Shown: positions 27,309 through 35,249, counted from the first letter of the stretch. The stretch: 64,000 nucleotides of DNA from Lachnospiraceae bacterium (GCA_029067085.1 JAIEFE010000015.1:367633-431632); one strand, 5' to 3'. Numbers and translations: made by a program. Notes: generated by a model from the sequence alone, not told the origin.

Positions 27309-28057
27309 GTTGATATTCCTCTATGATTTATTCTCTCTAACAAATCTATCATTTCTTTCCATTCAAGAATATGCAAATGTTCACACTGCGGCAAGTGTTC
27401 CTTGCTTCGGTCTTTGTAGTCTTTGTCCGTGTCATTATCGTACCAGACAGGATAGATGCCGACCTGCGACGCTCCTTCGACATCGGCTTGCGGATTATCG
27501 CCGCAATACCAGACTTCATCGGCAGAAATTCCGGCTTTTTGTAAAGCAATATCAAACAGGATCCGGTTGGGCTTTCGCATAAAATAATCACTTGAAGTCA
27601 TAACAAACTCAAATTGATTGTTTGGCAGCAATCTGTTGAGTCTTTCCGTCAAGGCAGCCCCTGACCACAAAAGATTGCTGATAACGCCACTTCTTATGCC
27701 ATTTTTATTGATATGATCAAGCATTATATCAGCATCCGGCATGACTGCTCCCATAGAAGCCCCATTCCAAAAAACAGTTTCCATTTCGAGCGGTGTCAGG
27801 GAAAACTCTATCCCAAGATATTCATACAATACTTTATCGCCGACTTGACCGGAAATATCATAACCTATCTTACGAACGCTTTCGACATGCTGTCCGTAAA
27901 TCAGTTCTGCAGCTTTTCTGACATCCTCAAGCGTGCAATGATTCGGATTCTTTGTGACATATTTCAAAAGTTCCTTATTTCCTCTCACAGAATCCCAGCC
28001 CGGCTCATACAAGAGCGTATGTCCGTAATCAAATAGAATCATTTTAGGATATTTCAT
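27302..28057 (-). CDS. HAD family hydrolase
   Basis: 251 residues. Motif I is ILFDYGHTLLYEPG, with Gly-His in place of the second Asp region (DxGxT type seen in YjjG-like members). Motif II is SGVISNL, motif III is around FMRKPNRILFDIAL, and motif IV is YCGDNPQADVEGA. The first Asp is present but the canonical +2 Asp is replaced by Gly, so phosphatase activity is uncertain. It is coupled to the acetyltransferase downstream. GAGGG serves as ribosome site. Confidence 0.82.
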   Translation of the reverse strand: MKYPKMILFDYGHTLLYEPGWDSVRGNKELLKYVTKNPNHCTLEDVRKAAELIYGQHVESVRKIGYDISGQVGDKVLYEYLGIEFSLTPLEMETVFWNGASMGAVMPDADIMLDHINKNGIRSGVISNLLWSGAALTERLNRLLPNNQFEFVMTSSDYFMRKPNRILFDIALQKAGISADEVWYCGDNPQADVEGASQVGIYPVWYDNDTDKDYKDRSKEHLPQCEHLHILEWKEMIDLLERINHRGISTC

Positions 28058-28088
28058 TTAGATTTTCCCTCGGCAATGCTTTTCTGAT

Positions 28089-28439
28089 TTAATCAAAAAA
28101 TTTCCCTTTAAAAAAATTCTCGTTTCCCAACGGTTTTGCCGTAATCCTGAATAACACACATCCGTCCGGACACATAACAACCTTACTGTATTTACTGTCT
28201 CCACCAACATTCAATAAATCTCCGCCGCTTCTGACAGCTTCCATGATAGGATACAGCATCATCATTACTTTGGAGCAAATGCCCTGTCCCTGTGAATTTA
28301 CGGGACAGCCATAGGTACAAGTATACTTATCTCCGATTTCCTCACCATTTCGGCAAAATCTTTCCGTCTCCTCATTATCTTTGTTAAATCCTATCACTTC
28401 GATCTCCCATTCGTATTCTTCGTCATACCATTTCTTCAT
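28089..28439 (-). CDS. TIGR04076-like cysteine-rich protein
   Basis: 116 residues with a strong AAGGAGGAG ribosome site. The features FCRNGEEIGDKYTCTYGCP, the central CSKVMMMLYPIMEAVRSGG and the final VVMCPDGCVLFRITA fit the small TIGR04076 family, whose function is unknown. The conserved Cys residues could bind a metal. It is independent of its neighbours apart from sharing the strand with the HAD gene 31 bases downstream. Confidence 0.7.
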   Translation of the reverse strand: MKKWYDEEYEWEIEVIGFNKDNEETERFCRNGEEIGDKYTCTYGCPVNSQGQGICSKVMMMLYPIMEAVRSGGDLLNVGGDSKYSKVVMCPDGCVLFRITAKPLGNENFFKGKFFD

Positions 28440-28492
28440 GCTGTTCTCCTCCTTGGAAATATGCTGATCAAATTGTGTTCTTCTCGCTCTGC

Positions 28493-28626
28493 TTGCATAA
28501 AACTACAGAATATGATATATTATAAACACATAGGGAAACAACCGCCCACAAGGTGGTTGACCGTTTGTGAAAGATAGAAACTCCACCCTCGCAACTGGCC
28601 AAGTATACAAGGGTGGTTTTTCTATG
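28493..28626 (+). ncRNA. Predicted antitoxin RNA of the left type I TA module
   Basis: A promoter (TTGCAT 28493-28498, 17 bases, TATATT 28516-28521) drives a short transcript from about 28528 through CCACAAGGTGGTTGACC to the hairpin at 28574-28625 shared with the convergent toxin message. The layout resembles Fst/par-type loci: two convergent RNAs meeting at a bidirectional terminator. No protein frame is seen in it. Confidence 0.65.
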
Positions 28627-28650
28627 CCTATCGCTAGGACTTAAAAAACG

Positions 28651-28734
28651 CTACTGACTCATTAAAATGATTAAGGTCAGCAATGCAAGAATGAACATTC
28701 CGAAAGACATAAGGTCTCTGAACTCAAATTTCAT
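28651..28734 (-). CDS. Holin-like type I toxin peptide, left copy
   Basis: 27 residues, MKFEFRDLMSFGMF followed by ILALLTLIILMSQ. A short charged N-terminus leads into one membrane helix with the SFGMFILALLT core that defines the small holin-like toxin (Hol-Tox/TxpA-like) peptides. The ribosome site GGGAGGTGG is strong but can be hidden by the leader. The convergent antitoxin RNA lies just downstream. Expected to damage the membrane if produced without antitoxin. Confidence 0.85.
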   Translation of the reverse strand: MKFEFRDLMSFGMFILALLTLIILMSQ

Positions 28735-28740
28735 CCGCAC

Positions 28741-28833
28741 CACCTCCCATCTTTAGTAATAGGAGGTCAACACCTTGCAGTGACACGATTGTTCCCGTAA
28801 ATCAATTTTACCATACAACCGGCAATTCTACAA
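28741..28833 (-). promoter_or_regulatory. Promoter and structured leader of the left toxin
   Basis: TTGTAG (28828-28833), 17 bases, TAAAAT (28805-28810) on the minus strand. In the leader ACCTCC (28762-28767) can pair with GGAGGT (28742-28747) and mask the toxin ribosome site. Confidence 0.65.
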
Positions 28834-28858
28834 TCATTTATAGTTTGTTTTTTGTCAA

Positions 28859-29647
28859 TTAAGCGCTTGTTTCCATTACACTCTCCACAGCAAAAATAAT
28901 CGCCGTAAGAGTTCGCAGAACCATATCCGGATCTGTAAATAAATTTTGAAATAAACAATTGAGATTTTCTTCAAAATTGACCGGAAGAATTTCCGCCTGT
29001 TCTTTTGCGTACTGGAGCATTCGTTTTTCTCCCGGATGAGTCAGCTTATTTAAAGCAAAAATAATATCAAAATACGATTCCAGGAAAGCAGCAGTTCTAT
29101 GATTAACGCTCACCCAATCTTTGCGGATAATAGCCTTTTTAATCTTCAGATCATACGATGGAAGATTACCTCTCAATAACCGCAGGTTCTGTTTAATAAT
29201 ATTATCTTTTAGTCCATCCGGATAGGGAACGTTATATTTATTTTGCAACGTTGTCAGTTTTCCGTTTTTATCATACAGAATCCTGCTATGTATAAGATTG
29301 TGCCACATACAGGTAGTATAGCCGTTATGTGCAATATGTTTTTCAACAACAGAGTGGATATCCCGTGAAAAATCTTCTAAATTTCTATACAAAATATCAA
29401 TATCCACCCCATCTTTGAGTGTACAGTCGTCTTCAAGTTCCCAAAAAGAATTGCCAATCTCCATATACCGGCAATACTTCTCTAAAATCCGCTCTCGGAC
29501 ATCCGATTCCGGAACCCGCGTACAATAAATATATAAATCATAATCGGACTTTTCATCATAATGCGCACCGACCCTTGAACCACCCAAAGCAATTGCCTCC
29601 ACCTCCGAAAGCAATACAAATTCCTTCCATAATGATTCAAAAAACAT
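28859..29647 (-). CDS. Nucleotidyltransferase-fold protein
   Basis: About 262 residues from the ATG at 29645-29647 (GGAGGGG upstream). The N-terminal pol-beta-type motif is ALGGSRVGAHYDEKSDYDLY, that is GGS followed by DxD-like SDYDLY; another acidic residue is in VDIDILY. The remaining 180 residues are helical and resemble aminoglycoside-adenylyltransferase or DUF4037-like C-terminal regions. It may transfer a nucleotide to a small molecule or protein; the target is unknown. It lies inside the segment bracketed by the inverted TA modules, and its stop codon lies about 26 bases from the left toxin promoter. Confidence 0.75.
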   Translation of the reverse strand: MFFESLWKEFVLLSEVEAIALGGSRVGAHYDEKSDYDLYIYCTRVPESDVRERILEKYCRYMEIGNSFWELEDDCTLKDGVDIDILYRNLEDFSRDIHSVVEKHIAHNGYTTCMWHNLIHSRILYDKNGKLTTLQNKYNVPYPDGLKDNIIKQNLRLLRGNLPSYDLKIKKAIIRKDWVSVNHRTAAFLESYFDIIFALNKLTHPGEKRMLQYAKEQAEILPVNFEENLNCLFQNLFTDPDMVLRTLTAIIFAVESVMETSA

Positions 29648-29670
29648 ATATTGTCCCCTCCACACAAAAT

Positions 29671-30264
29671 CTATAATCTATATTCCACAATGTCCTCCAT
29701 ATTTTTTCTTGGTCTTTGTGCCGGGGATTCATCCGCATAACCAAGCGCAATTGCCCCGATCAGTTGTTGGTCCGTTTCAAGATATTCAGTTATTTCTTTA
29801 TATGCATAGCAAGTATTGGCAATCCACAACGTACCCAAGTTCATTTCCGTTGCTTTCAACAGCATATTTTCAATGGATGCACCGATAGAAAGGGTATCAC
29901 AGATTTCAGCAATCCTGCCATCCGAATCAATTACGTCGAAAGGATTTTTTCCATTCGTATTTAAAACAACAATGAGAATGGGAGCCTTCATCATAATCTT
30001 CCATGTATTTTTTGCATCAGGAATCCCATTTTTAGAATCGGGCAGCATAGCTCGCTCATTTTCTTCTCTTATAATTCCTTTCCACATATGCTGGAGAAAC
30101 TCTGATTTGTTTTCGCCGCCAAGCACGATATACCGCCAAGGTTGTCTATTCTTGGCTGATGGCGACATGCGTCCGGCATCAATAATCTGCGCTATCATTT
30201 CCTTTGGAACTTGTTTATCTGAATATTTCCTGATACTTCTGCGATGATAGATTGAATGATTCAT
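29671..30264 (-). CDS. Nitroreductase family protein
   Basis: 197 residues. The FMN-binding RRSIRKYSDK at the N-terminus, AGRMSPSAKNRQPWRYIVL, and the C-terminal GAIALGYADESPAQRPRK fit NfsA/NfnB-type flavoproteins that reduce nitro groups, quinones or flavins. The middle SIENMLLKATEMNLGTLWI is the usual dimer and ligand helix. The ribosome site is GGAAGGA. It lies 23 bases upstream of the nucleotidyltransferase gene and may be co-transcribed. Confidence 0.9.
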   Translation of the reverse strand: MNHSIYHRRSIRKYSDKQVPKEMIAQIIDAGRMSPSAKNRQPWRYIVLGGENKSEFLQHMWKGIIREENERAMLPDSKNGIPDAKNTWKIMMKAPILIVVLNTNGKNPFDVIDSDGRIAEICDTLSIGASIENMLLKATEMNLGTLWIANTCYAYKEITEYLETDQQLIGAIALGYADESPAQRPRKNMEDIVEYRL

Positions 30265-30305
30265 TTCCTTTATCCTTCCTAATAAACCGAAATTGTTATA
30301 TTAGT

Positions 30306-30731
30306 TTATTCCTTATAGTAACCCAGCATATGTTCATAAATATTTCTGGTCTGTTCTTCATCTCCCCATGATAAAGGGTCATCAGCATAACTTAAAGTCC
30401 AAAATGGTTCTATGTCCTGAATATTCCCCGGCAGACTTTCCCATAAGCTATACATCCGATTTGCAAAACATTTTATATCCAAACAATTTGCATAAACCAC
30501 CTTTAATTTGCTCATTAACATTCTGCCAAACCGTTCCAGATCAAGATTTTTGTAATCAATATGTGTCCTCACATAAATAATAGCCTCTTGAATGTTTGTC
30601 TCCCATTCTAAATGCAGTAAATCATCATCTTCGGGGTTTTTAAGAAATAATTCGTCAAGCCGTTTACTGTACTCGTCTTCTGTTACTAATTCCTCATAAA
30701 GCAAAATCGCATAAACCAGCAACTCCTCCAT
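30306..30731 (-). CDS. Hypothetical, immunity-protein-like
   Basis: About 141 residues from the ATG at 30729-30731 (GGGAGTG upstream); a longer frame overlaps the next gene but lacks a ribosome site there. Acidic and mostly helical, with Trp/Tyr-rich stretches (YSLWESLPGNIQDIEPFWTL) and no membrane segment or catalytic motif. Size, charge and pairing with an Imm1-like gene 46 bases upstream suggest an immunity protein for a polymorphic toxin, but no family was recognised with certainty. Confidence 0.6.
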   Translation of the reverse strand: MEELLVYAILLYEELVTEDEYSKRLDELFLKNPEDDDLLHLEWETNIQEAIIYVRTHIDYKNLDLERFGRMLMSKLKVVYANCLDIKCFANRMYSLWESLPGNIQDIEPFWTLSYADDPLSWGDEEQTRNIYEHMLGYYKE

Positions 30732-30777
30732 GATAACACTCCCAACTCCCGATTTAATCAACTCTAAAAACCGGAAT

Positions 30778-31182
30778 CTATAGTTCCTGCCACTGAATAC
30801 AGCTAGGTCGTTCATAAGTCTCTAAAAATTCCCTAATACATGAAAACGCATCGTTTATAGTAATAATCGCATCGACATCAGGTTTCCATTCTTCCCCTCC
30901 TGCAATAAAGGTAACTTGTATTTGGTTTTTATCATTATAGGACAACCACATTTCGCCTGCGTCGTTTTGAAAAAAATGAATAGCTGCATATTCCCCGCTG
31001 ACACAGACAGCCACACAAGGATACGGTTTCTCTCCCCTGATCCATATATCAGTATTTTCCAGTGCCACTGTCTGTATAAATCTTATTACATCATCTGCTG
31101 ATTGAAAAGTAAATTCTCCTCTATTTGTGCTGATTATTCCTATACCCATATTTACCTCTACAACATCCAATTTTTCAGCCAT
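30778..31182 (-). CDS. Imm1-like immunity protein
   Basis: 134 residues. The alternating strands with CVSGEYAAIHFFQNDAGEMW and the central FTFQSADDVIRFIQ resemble Imm1-type immunity proteins, which neutralise nuclease or deaminase toxins of contact-dependent systems. No toxin gene is adjacent, so it would be an orphan immunity gene. The start ATG at 31182 has a poor ribosome site. Identification rests on general resemblance only. Confidence 0.55.
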   Translation of the reverse strand: MAEKLDVVEVNMGIGIISTNRGEFTFQSADDVIRFIQTVALENTDIWIRGEKPYPCVAVCVSGEYAAIHFFQNDAGEMWLSYNDKNQIQVTFIAGGEEWKPDVDAIITINDAFSCIREFLETYERPSCIQWQEL

Positions 31183-31220
31183 ATAAACCGGAAATTTGTA
31201 TATTTAAAAGCACATGTAGT

Positions 31221-31259
31221 CAATCGTATAATCGACAAAAAATATACTGTATACGATTG
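31221..31259. promoter_or_regulatory. Perfect 10-bp inverted repeat upstream of the right toxin
   Basis: CAATCGTATA (31221-31230) and TATACGATTG (31250-31259) flank 19 bases, and the second arm runs into the -35 of the toxin promoter. It is absent from the left copy. Possible operator or RNA stem. Confidence 0.55.
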
Positions 31260-31347
31260 TCGAATTGTCCAATATATGATAAGATAATCTACGGAAACAA
31301 TCGTGTCACTGCAAGGTGTTGACCTCCTATTACTAAAGATGGGAGGT
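31257..31347 (+). promoter_or_regulatory. Promoter and structured leader of the right toxin
   Basis: TTGTCG (31257-31262), 17 bases, TAAGAT (31280-31285). ACCTCC at 31322-31327 can pair with GGAGGT at 31342-31347, masking the toxin ribosome site exactly as in the left copy. Confidence 0.65.
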
Positions 31348-31354
31348 AGTGCGG

Positions 31355-31438
31355 ATGAAATATGATTTCAAAGATCTAATGTCTTTCGGAATGTTCATTC
31401 TCGCATTGCTGACCTTAATCGTTTTGATAAGTCAGTAG
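31355..31438 (+). CDS. Holin-like type I toxin peptide, right copy
   Basis: 27 residues, MKYDFKDLMSFGMF then ILALLTLIVLISQ, identical in length to the left copy and differing at only a few positions. Differences such as F/Y, E/D, R/K, I/V and M/I are conservative, indicating selection on the peptide. GGGAGGTAG is the ribosome site. The antitoxin RNA is convergent from the right. Confidence 0.85.
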   Translation: MKYDFKDLMSFGMFILALLTLIVLISQ

Positions 31439-31457
31439 CGTTTTTCTGAATTTTTAA

Positions 31458-31591
31458 ATAGAAAAACCACCCTTGTATACTTGGTCGGTAGAGAGGGTGG
31501 AGTTTCTATCTTTTTGCCAAGGTCAACCACCTTGTGGGCGATTGCTTCCCTTATATGCTTATAATATATCATATTCCGTGGCTTTGTACAA
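31458..31591 (-). ncRNA. Predicted antitoxin RNA of the right type I TA module
   Basis: Minus-strand promoter TTGTAC (31586-31591), 17 bases, TATATT (31563-31568). The RNA should run from about 31556 through CCACAAGGTGGTTGACC to the shared hairpin at 31458-31509, which ends both transcripts. Confidence 0.65.
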
Positions 31592-31624
31592 GCAGATTGC
31601 AGAAATGAAGTACGTTCAAAATTA

Positions 31625-32161
31625 TTAGTCAACATCTAGTTTGGCGTATATATATGTATCTTTCCAAATCGGGTTATCGTTTTCATCTTTCCAGAAATAT
31701 ACATTTTTTCTTAAAAGGGCTTCACGCTGAAATCCTGATACTTCAAGTAATTTCCATGATCTCTTATTATGTGGGTCGCACTCTGCATAGATCCTATGTA
31801 TACCATTTGAAAACGCCTGCTGCATTAACGCTTTGCAACTTTCAGCGGCATAGCCATGCCCCCAATAATTCCGATTAAAAACATAACCTATTTCCAGTGC
31901 TTCAAATTCACGTTTCCCCAAATATACATTACCAATCATTTTGTGGGAACTTTTTAATTCAACAGCAATCATTTCATCTGTTCCAATACGCCATTCGAGA
32001 TTTTCTATTGTTTCATTAAGAGTCAGAGGTTTATATGGTTCATATTCCACAACTTCTTTATCCGATAAATATTCAAATAAATCCTGCAAATCCTCTTCTT
32101 TGTATCTTCTTAAGATCAACCTTTCTGTTTCCACTATAATTATTTTGCTCTCCATATCCAT
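31625..32161 (-). CDS. GNAT family N-acetyltransferase (RimJ/RimL-like)
   Basis: 178 residues. TERLILRRYKEEDLQDLFEY at the N-terminus, EIGYVFNRNYWGHGYAAESC as the acetyl-CoA binding loop and CDPHNKRSWKLLEVSGF near the C-terminus are typical of RimJ/RimL-like enzymes that acetylate protein N-termini or small amines. The ribosome site is weak. It lies just outside the right TA arm, within the AT-rich region. Confidence 0.88.
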   Translation of the reverse strand: MDMESKIIIVETERLILRRYKEEDLQDLFEYLSDKEVVEYEPYKPLTLNETIENLEWRIGTDEMIAVELKSSHKMIGNVYLGKREFEALEIGYVFNRNYWGHGYAAESCKALMQQAFSNGIHRIYAECDPHNKRSWKLLEVSGFQREALLRKNVYFWKDENDNPIWKDTYIYAKLDVD

Positions 32162-32225
32162 TTCCGTATTCTTAATAAATTCTGATTTTCAGTTTATTCA
32201 CCACAAGAAACATACTGGATTTTAC

Positions 32226-32516
32226 TCAAACTATGTCATATTTTTCATAGCAGTTCAAAAGCACTTCACAATCGCAATATCCACCCATCTCTTTCATCTC
32301 TGCAATTACACTTTTTACCTTTTCTTCGGGTAGATTATCTTTAAGCCATTGTTCCGTATGGCACAATTTATGATTACATGGTGTATCCTCTAATTGTGTT
32401 TCCAAGTAACGAAACAGCTTCTGCGTTTTTGTTTTACTGAGAATATATTTCTTACTTTGACTGTCTTTCCATTTTTTCATCAATGCTTTCTTTTCTTCTT
32501 TTGATAATTCTGCCAT
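32226..32516 (-). CDS. DUF2695-like small protein
   Basis: 96 residues with AAAGGAAG upstream. A basic, helical N-terminus (KEEKKALMKKWKDSQSKKYI) is followed by the Cys/His pattern CNHKLCHTEQWLKDN and GGYCDCEVLLNCYE that characterises the DUF2695 family. The Cys and His residues suggest metal binding. No function is known, and the neighbours give no clue. Confidence 0.7.
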   Translation of the reverse strand: MAELSKEEKKALMKKWKDSQSKKYILSKTKTQKLFRYLETQLEDTPCNHKLCHTEQWLKDNLPEEKVKSVIAEMKEMGGYCDCEVLLNCYEKYDIV

Positions 32517-32589
32517 ATTAATCTTCCTTTGGATGTTTTAAAAATTTTATGTTGTCAATAAATTCCGATCTGCGCTATGGATGCCACCT

Positions 32590-32966
32590 TTACCATTCAT
32601 AACAAAATTCCACAAACTCTTTCACCGTTTCTGCCGGATTTGCCTTAAGATTTTGCTCAGCAATTTCCTCATATGTAAAATAAGAATATCCTTCACTTTC
32701 AATCCATTGTTTTACCACTGACTGCGTTTTCCCCACTCCAAATGACAATTCCTCATTTTGCAGCCAGAATGCCATTTTGCCTCCTGCTCCCCACTTGCAT
32801 TGGGTATTTCCTTCTGAAATTGTTCTAAGGTGTTATAACCCAATATCATAACCGGCTCACAGGGCTTATCATTCCTATCATATACATATAAGGATACCGC
32901 ATAAATATCTGTCTTGTCCCAAGTCTCCATCTTTCCTTTTATCAGCTCTAGCAATATGTTTTTCAT
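32590..32966 (-). pseudogene. Split gene with a one-base frameshift, unknown family
   Basis: Two overlapping frames, 32966-32712 (84 codons, starting MKNILLELIKGKMETW) and 32775-32590 (61 codons, starting MAFWLQNEELSFG), read as one protein of about 125 residues if one A is added to the AAAA run at 32775-32778. The second frame has AGGAGG four bases before its ATG, so it could still be translated separately. The joined protein faintly resembles DUF4303-type proteins; this is a guess. Confidence 0.65.
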
Positions 32967-33027
32967 TGTTTTTGATTCCTTTCATTCCACATATACTTTT
33001 GATAATACTTGAGGTTGTAATTATCTT

Positions 33028-34353
33028 TTATTCCGACTTCCTGCCCATCAACACAAATCCCGTCACATCCGCCAGCGTCCAGCCAATGGGAATTGCCCAC
33101 CAGATGCCCAAAAACCCGATCTGTGGAATCACCGCCAGAGTATAAGCCAAAACAACCCTCGTCCCCAGAGAGATCACCGTCAGTACAAGAGAGATACCCG
33201 GTCTGTTAACGCCCCTGAAATACCCGTACAGCAGAAACAAAATACCGATCCCGATATAAAAAGCCCCTTCGACCCGCAGATACTGCATACCGATCTCTAT
33301 GATCTCTGTATCCTGTGCTTTCACAAATATCAGCATCAAAAATCGTGCCAGCACAAACACCAGAATGGAAATCACACCACAGAAAGCAGCGGAAACCGTC
33401 AGCGCCTTCCGCGTTCCCTGCTTCACACGCTCCTGCTTTCCTGCGCCGAAATTTTGCGAAATGAAAATCGAGTAAGCATTGCCAAACTCCTGCGCCGGCA
33501 TGTAAGCAAAGGTATCGATCTTCACCGTGGCCGCAAAAGCCGCCATCACCGCAGGCCCGAAACTGTTGACCAGACTCTGCACCATCAGAATGCCGAAATT
33601 CATCACTGACTGCTGCATACCTGTCATCAGAGAATACCTGCATATCTCTCCTACCGGTTTCTCTCCTCGTAAAAACCCGCTTACGGAGAATCGGAAATAA
33701 GGCTCCTTTTTCCACAGATAAATGCCAAGCCCCAGACCGGAAAATGCCTGCGCGATCACCGTCGCCTCCGCTGCTCCGGAAAGTACCCGCCCCAGACTAC
33801 AAACAAAAAACAGATCAAGCGCAATATTGAGTATGGAAGCCGCTCCCAGAAAATACAGCGGTGCGACGGAATTTCCCAGCGCACGCAGCAAAAAAGCAAA
33901 ATAGTTATACAGGAAGATAAAGAAAATCCCCCAAAAGACAAGCGCCAGATACTCCCTTGTCATCTCATAAAGCTCCGCAGGTGTGCGCAGCAGCATAAGA
34001 ATCGGGTGCATCAGTCCCTGCGAAAATATTGTGAGTGCTATCGCCAGCACACCGATCATCACAAAGGCCGTCTGCGCGCAGGCCTGCACCTTTTTCCGAT
34101 CTCCCTTTCCGATATAATAGGAAAAGACAGCGCCGCTTCCCATACAAAGACCGATCAGCAAAGAATTTAGAAACGTCATCAGCGCATAGGAAGAACCCAC
34201 TGCTGCCAGCGCATCCGCACCCACAAATTTTCCGACCACCCAGGTGTCCGCTATATTGTAGCACTGCTGCAGCAGATTCCCAAGTATCATAGGTGCCGCG
34301 AACATAAGCAGCGAGCTTGTCACATTGCCTTTTGTCAGATCATGGTTTTTCAT
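33028..34353 (-). CDS. MATE family efflux transporter
   Basis: 441 residues, twelve hydrophobic segments in two similar halves. The N-terminal PMILGNLLQQCYNIADTWVV and the corresponding second-half segment MTGMQQSVMNFGILMVQSLV are the signature of the DinF/NorM superfamily. Exports drugs or organic cations with Na+ or H+; the substrate is unknown. The start is 4 bases from the acetyltransferase stop, so the two are translationally coupled. Confidence 0.92.
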   Translation of the reverse strand: MKNHDLTKGNVTSSLLMFAAPMILGNLLQQCYNIADTWVVGKFVGADALAAVGSSYALMTFLNSLLIGLCMGSGAVFSYYIGKGDRKKVQACAQTAFVMIGVLAIALTIFSQGLMHPILMLLRTPAELYEMTREYLALVFWGIFFIFLYNYFAFLLRALGNSVAPLYFLGAASILNIALDLFFVCSLGRVLSGAAEATVIAQAFSGLGLGIYLWKKEPYFRFSVSGFLRGEKPVGEICRYSLMTGMQQSVMNFGILMVQSLVNSFGPAVMAAFAATVKIDTFAYMPAQEFGNAYSIFISQNFGAGKQERVKQGTRKALTVSAAFCGVISILVFVLARFLMLIFVKAQDTEIIEIGMQYLRVEGAFYIGIGILFLLYGYFRGVNRPGISLVLTVISLGTRVVLAYTLAVIPQIGFLGIWWAIPIGWTLADVTGFVLMGRKSE

Positions 34354-34357
34354 TTTT

Positions 34358-34879
34358 CTATACTCTCAACTCATACTGATACTCAAAGCTGTCCTCTGAC
34401 GCGGAGCGGTTCCTTCTTCCGCCATATTCACCCACTCTGGTCATGCCAAGCTTCTCCATGATTTTATAGGAAGCTGCATTTTCCGTATCGCAATGCGCGA
34501 TAAAATGAGTCGTTCCCATATATTCTTTAAAATAGGTAACAAGAGCTTCTGCCGCCTCATATGCAAACCCGTTTCTCCAATATTTCTTATTCACGATCCA
34601 GCCAAGCTCTCCGATCCCATTTTCAAAGTAGATACTTACCGCACCGATATGTTCATTCCGGTAGAGTATGGCAAATTCATAATATTCCGGTTTCTCTTTA
34701 GCCCACTCTGCATCTGCATTCGCCAGAAAATTTACGGTTTCTTCCACATCTTCATTCGGCAGACGACACATATATTTTGTATTTTCATAATCCGTAGCAT
34801 AGGCATTCACCGTTTGGAGATATTCGCTTCCCAACGGTTTTAAGCACAAGCGCTCTGTTATGATTTCTATGTTTTTCAT
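34358..34879 (-). CDS. GNAT family N-acetyltransferase
   Basis: 173 residues of the RimJ/RimL type: ITERLCLKPLGSEYLQTVNA at the start, the strand ELGWIVNKKYWRNGFAYEAA with the acetyl-CoA loop, and CDTENAASYKIMEKLGMTRV near the end. CGGGAG upstream is the ribosome site. It is the first gene of a two-gene unit with the MATE pump; acetylation and export of the same toxic compound would make sense but is only inferred. Confidence 0.88.
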   Translation of the reverse strand: MKNIEIITERLCLKPLGSEYLQTVNAYATDYENTKYMCRLPNEDVEETVNFLANADAEWAKEKPEYYEFAILYRNEHIGAVSIYFENGIGELGWIVNKKYWRNGFAYEAAEALVTYFKEYMGTTHFIAHCDTENAASYKIMEKLGMTRVGEYGGRRNRSASEDSFEYQYELRV

Positions 34880-35249
34880 AATATCTCCCGTCCGATTACA
34901 GTCATAATCTGGTGATCTGGCAGTCTGCGTCTATTATAACATAAAATATATGTGATTTGATAAGCTGATCGCAATGTCTGTAAAATTCAACAATATTATT
35001 GCCAACACAAACACTTGACACAATCTCCGACACCGTGCTATTGTATCTCTATCATTTACATTTGGTCTGTATGGCCGTTCTGAGCCATACTTCTCGCGGC
35101 AATTCGCCGAGAATTTCCAAGCAAACGATTTACCGTATGTTTATCGGCACATTGACAAACAAATAGGGCTTTACACCGCCATCAAATCCCTTTATAATAG
35201 AAACAGATAAAGAATACTTTTACATGCTGTCTGCAAGGAGGGTGAAAGG
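34880..35249 (+). other. 370-base spacer with two promoters and small hairpins
   Basis: No gene is seen. TTGACA at 35015-35020 with TATTGT at 35039-35044 (18-base spacer) is a possible promoter. TATGGC and GCCATA near 35077-35096 form a small hairpin, and TTCTCG/CGAGAA sequences near 35093-35115 form another. The region could produce a short leader RNA ahead of the promoter at 35170. Confidence 0.4.
35170..35198 (+). promoter_or_regulatory. Promoter of the small coiled-coil protein gene
   Basis: TTTACA (35170-35175), 17 bases, TATAAT (35193-35198), about 45 bases before the transcript's ribosome site. Confidence 0.7.

Larger units (their letters stand above)
28493..31591. repeat. Inverted pair of TA modules flanking a 2.4-kb segment
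   Basis: The arms are 28493-28833 and 31257-31591, each holding toxin, leader, shared terminator and antitoxin promoter in opposite orientation. The most similar stretch runs from AACAATCGTGTCACTGCAAG through the toxin frame. Between them lie the nucleotidyltransferase, nitroreductase and two immunity-like genes. Recombination between arms would invert this segment. Confidence 0.75.

Noticed and set aside
28493-31591. Transposon bounded by inverted repeats
   Set aside because: No transposase or target-site duplication is seen, and the repeats are complete toxin-antitoxin modules with conserved coding parts.
21000-33000. Prophage or integrative element
   Set aside because: The region is AT-rich and accessory, but there are no integrase, structural, replication or mobilisation genes and no attachment repeats.
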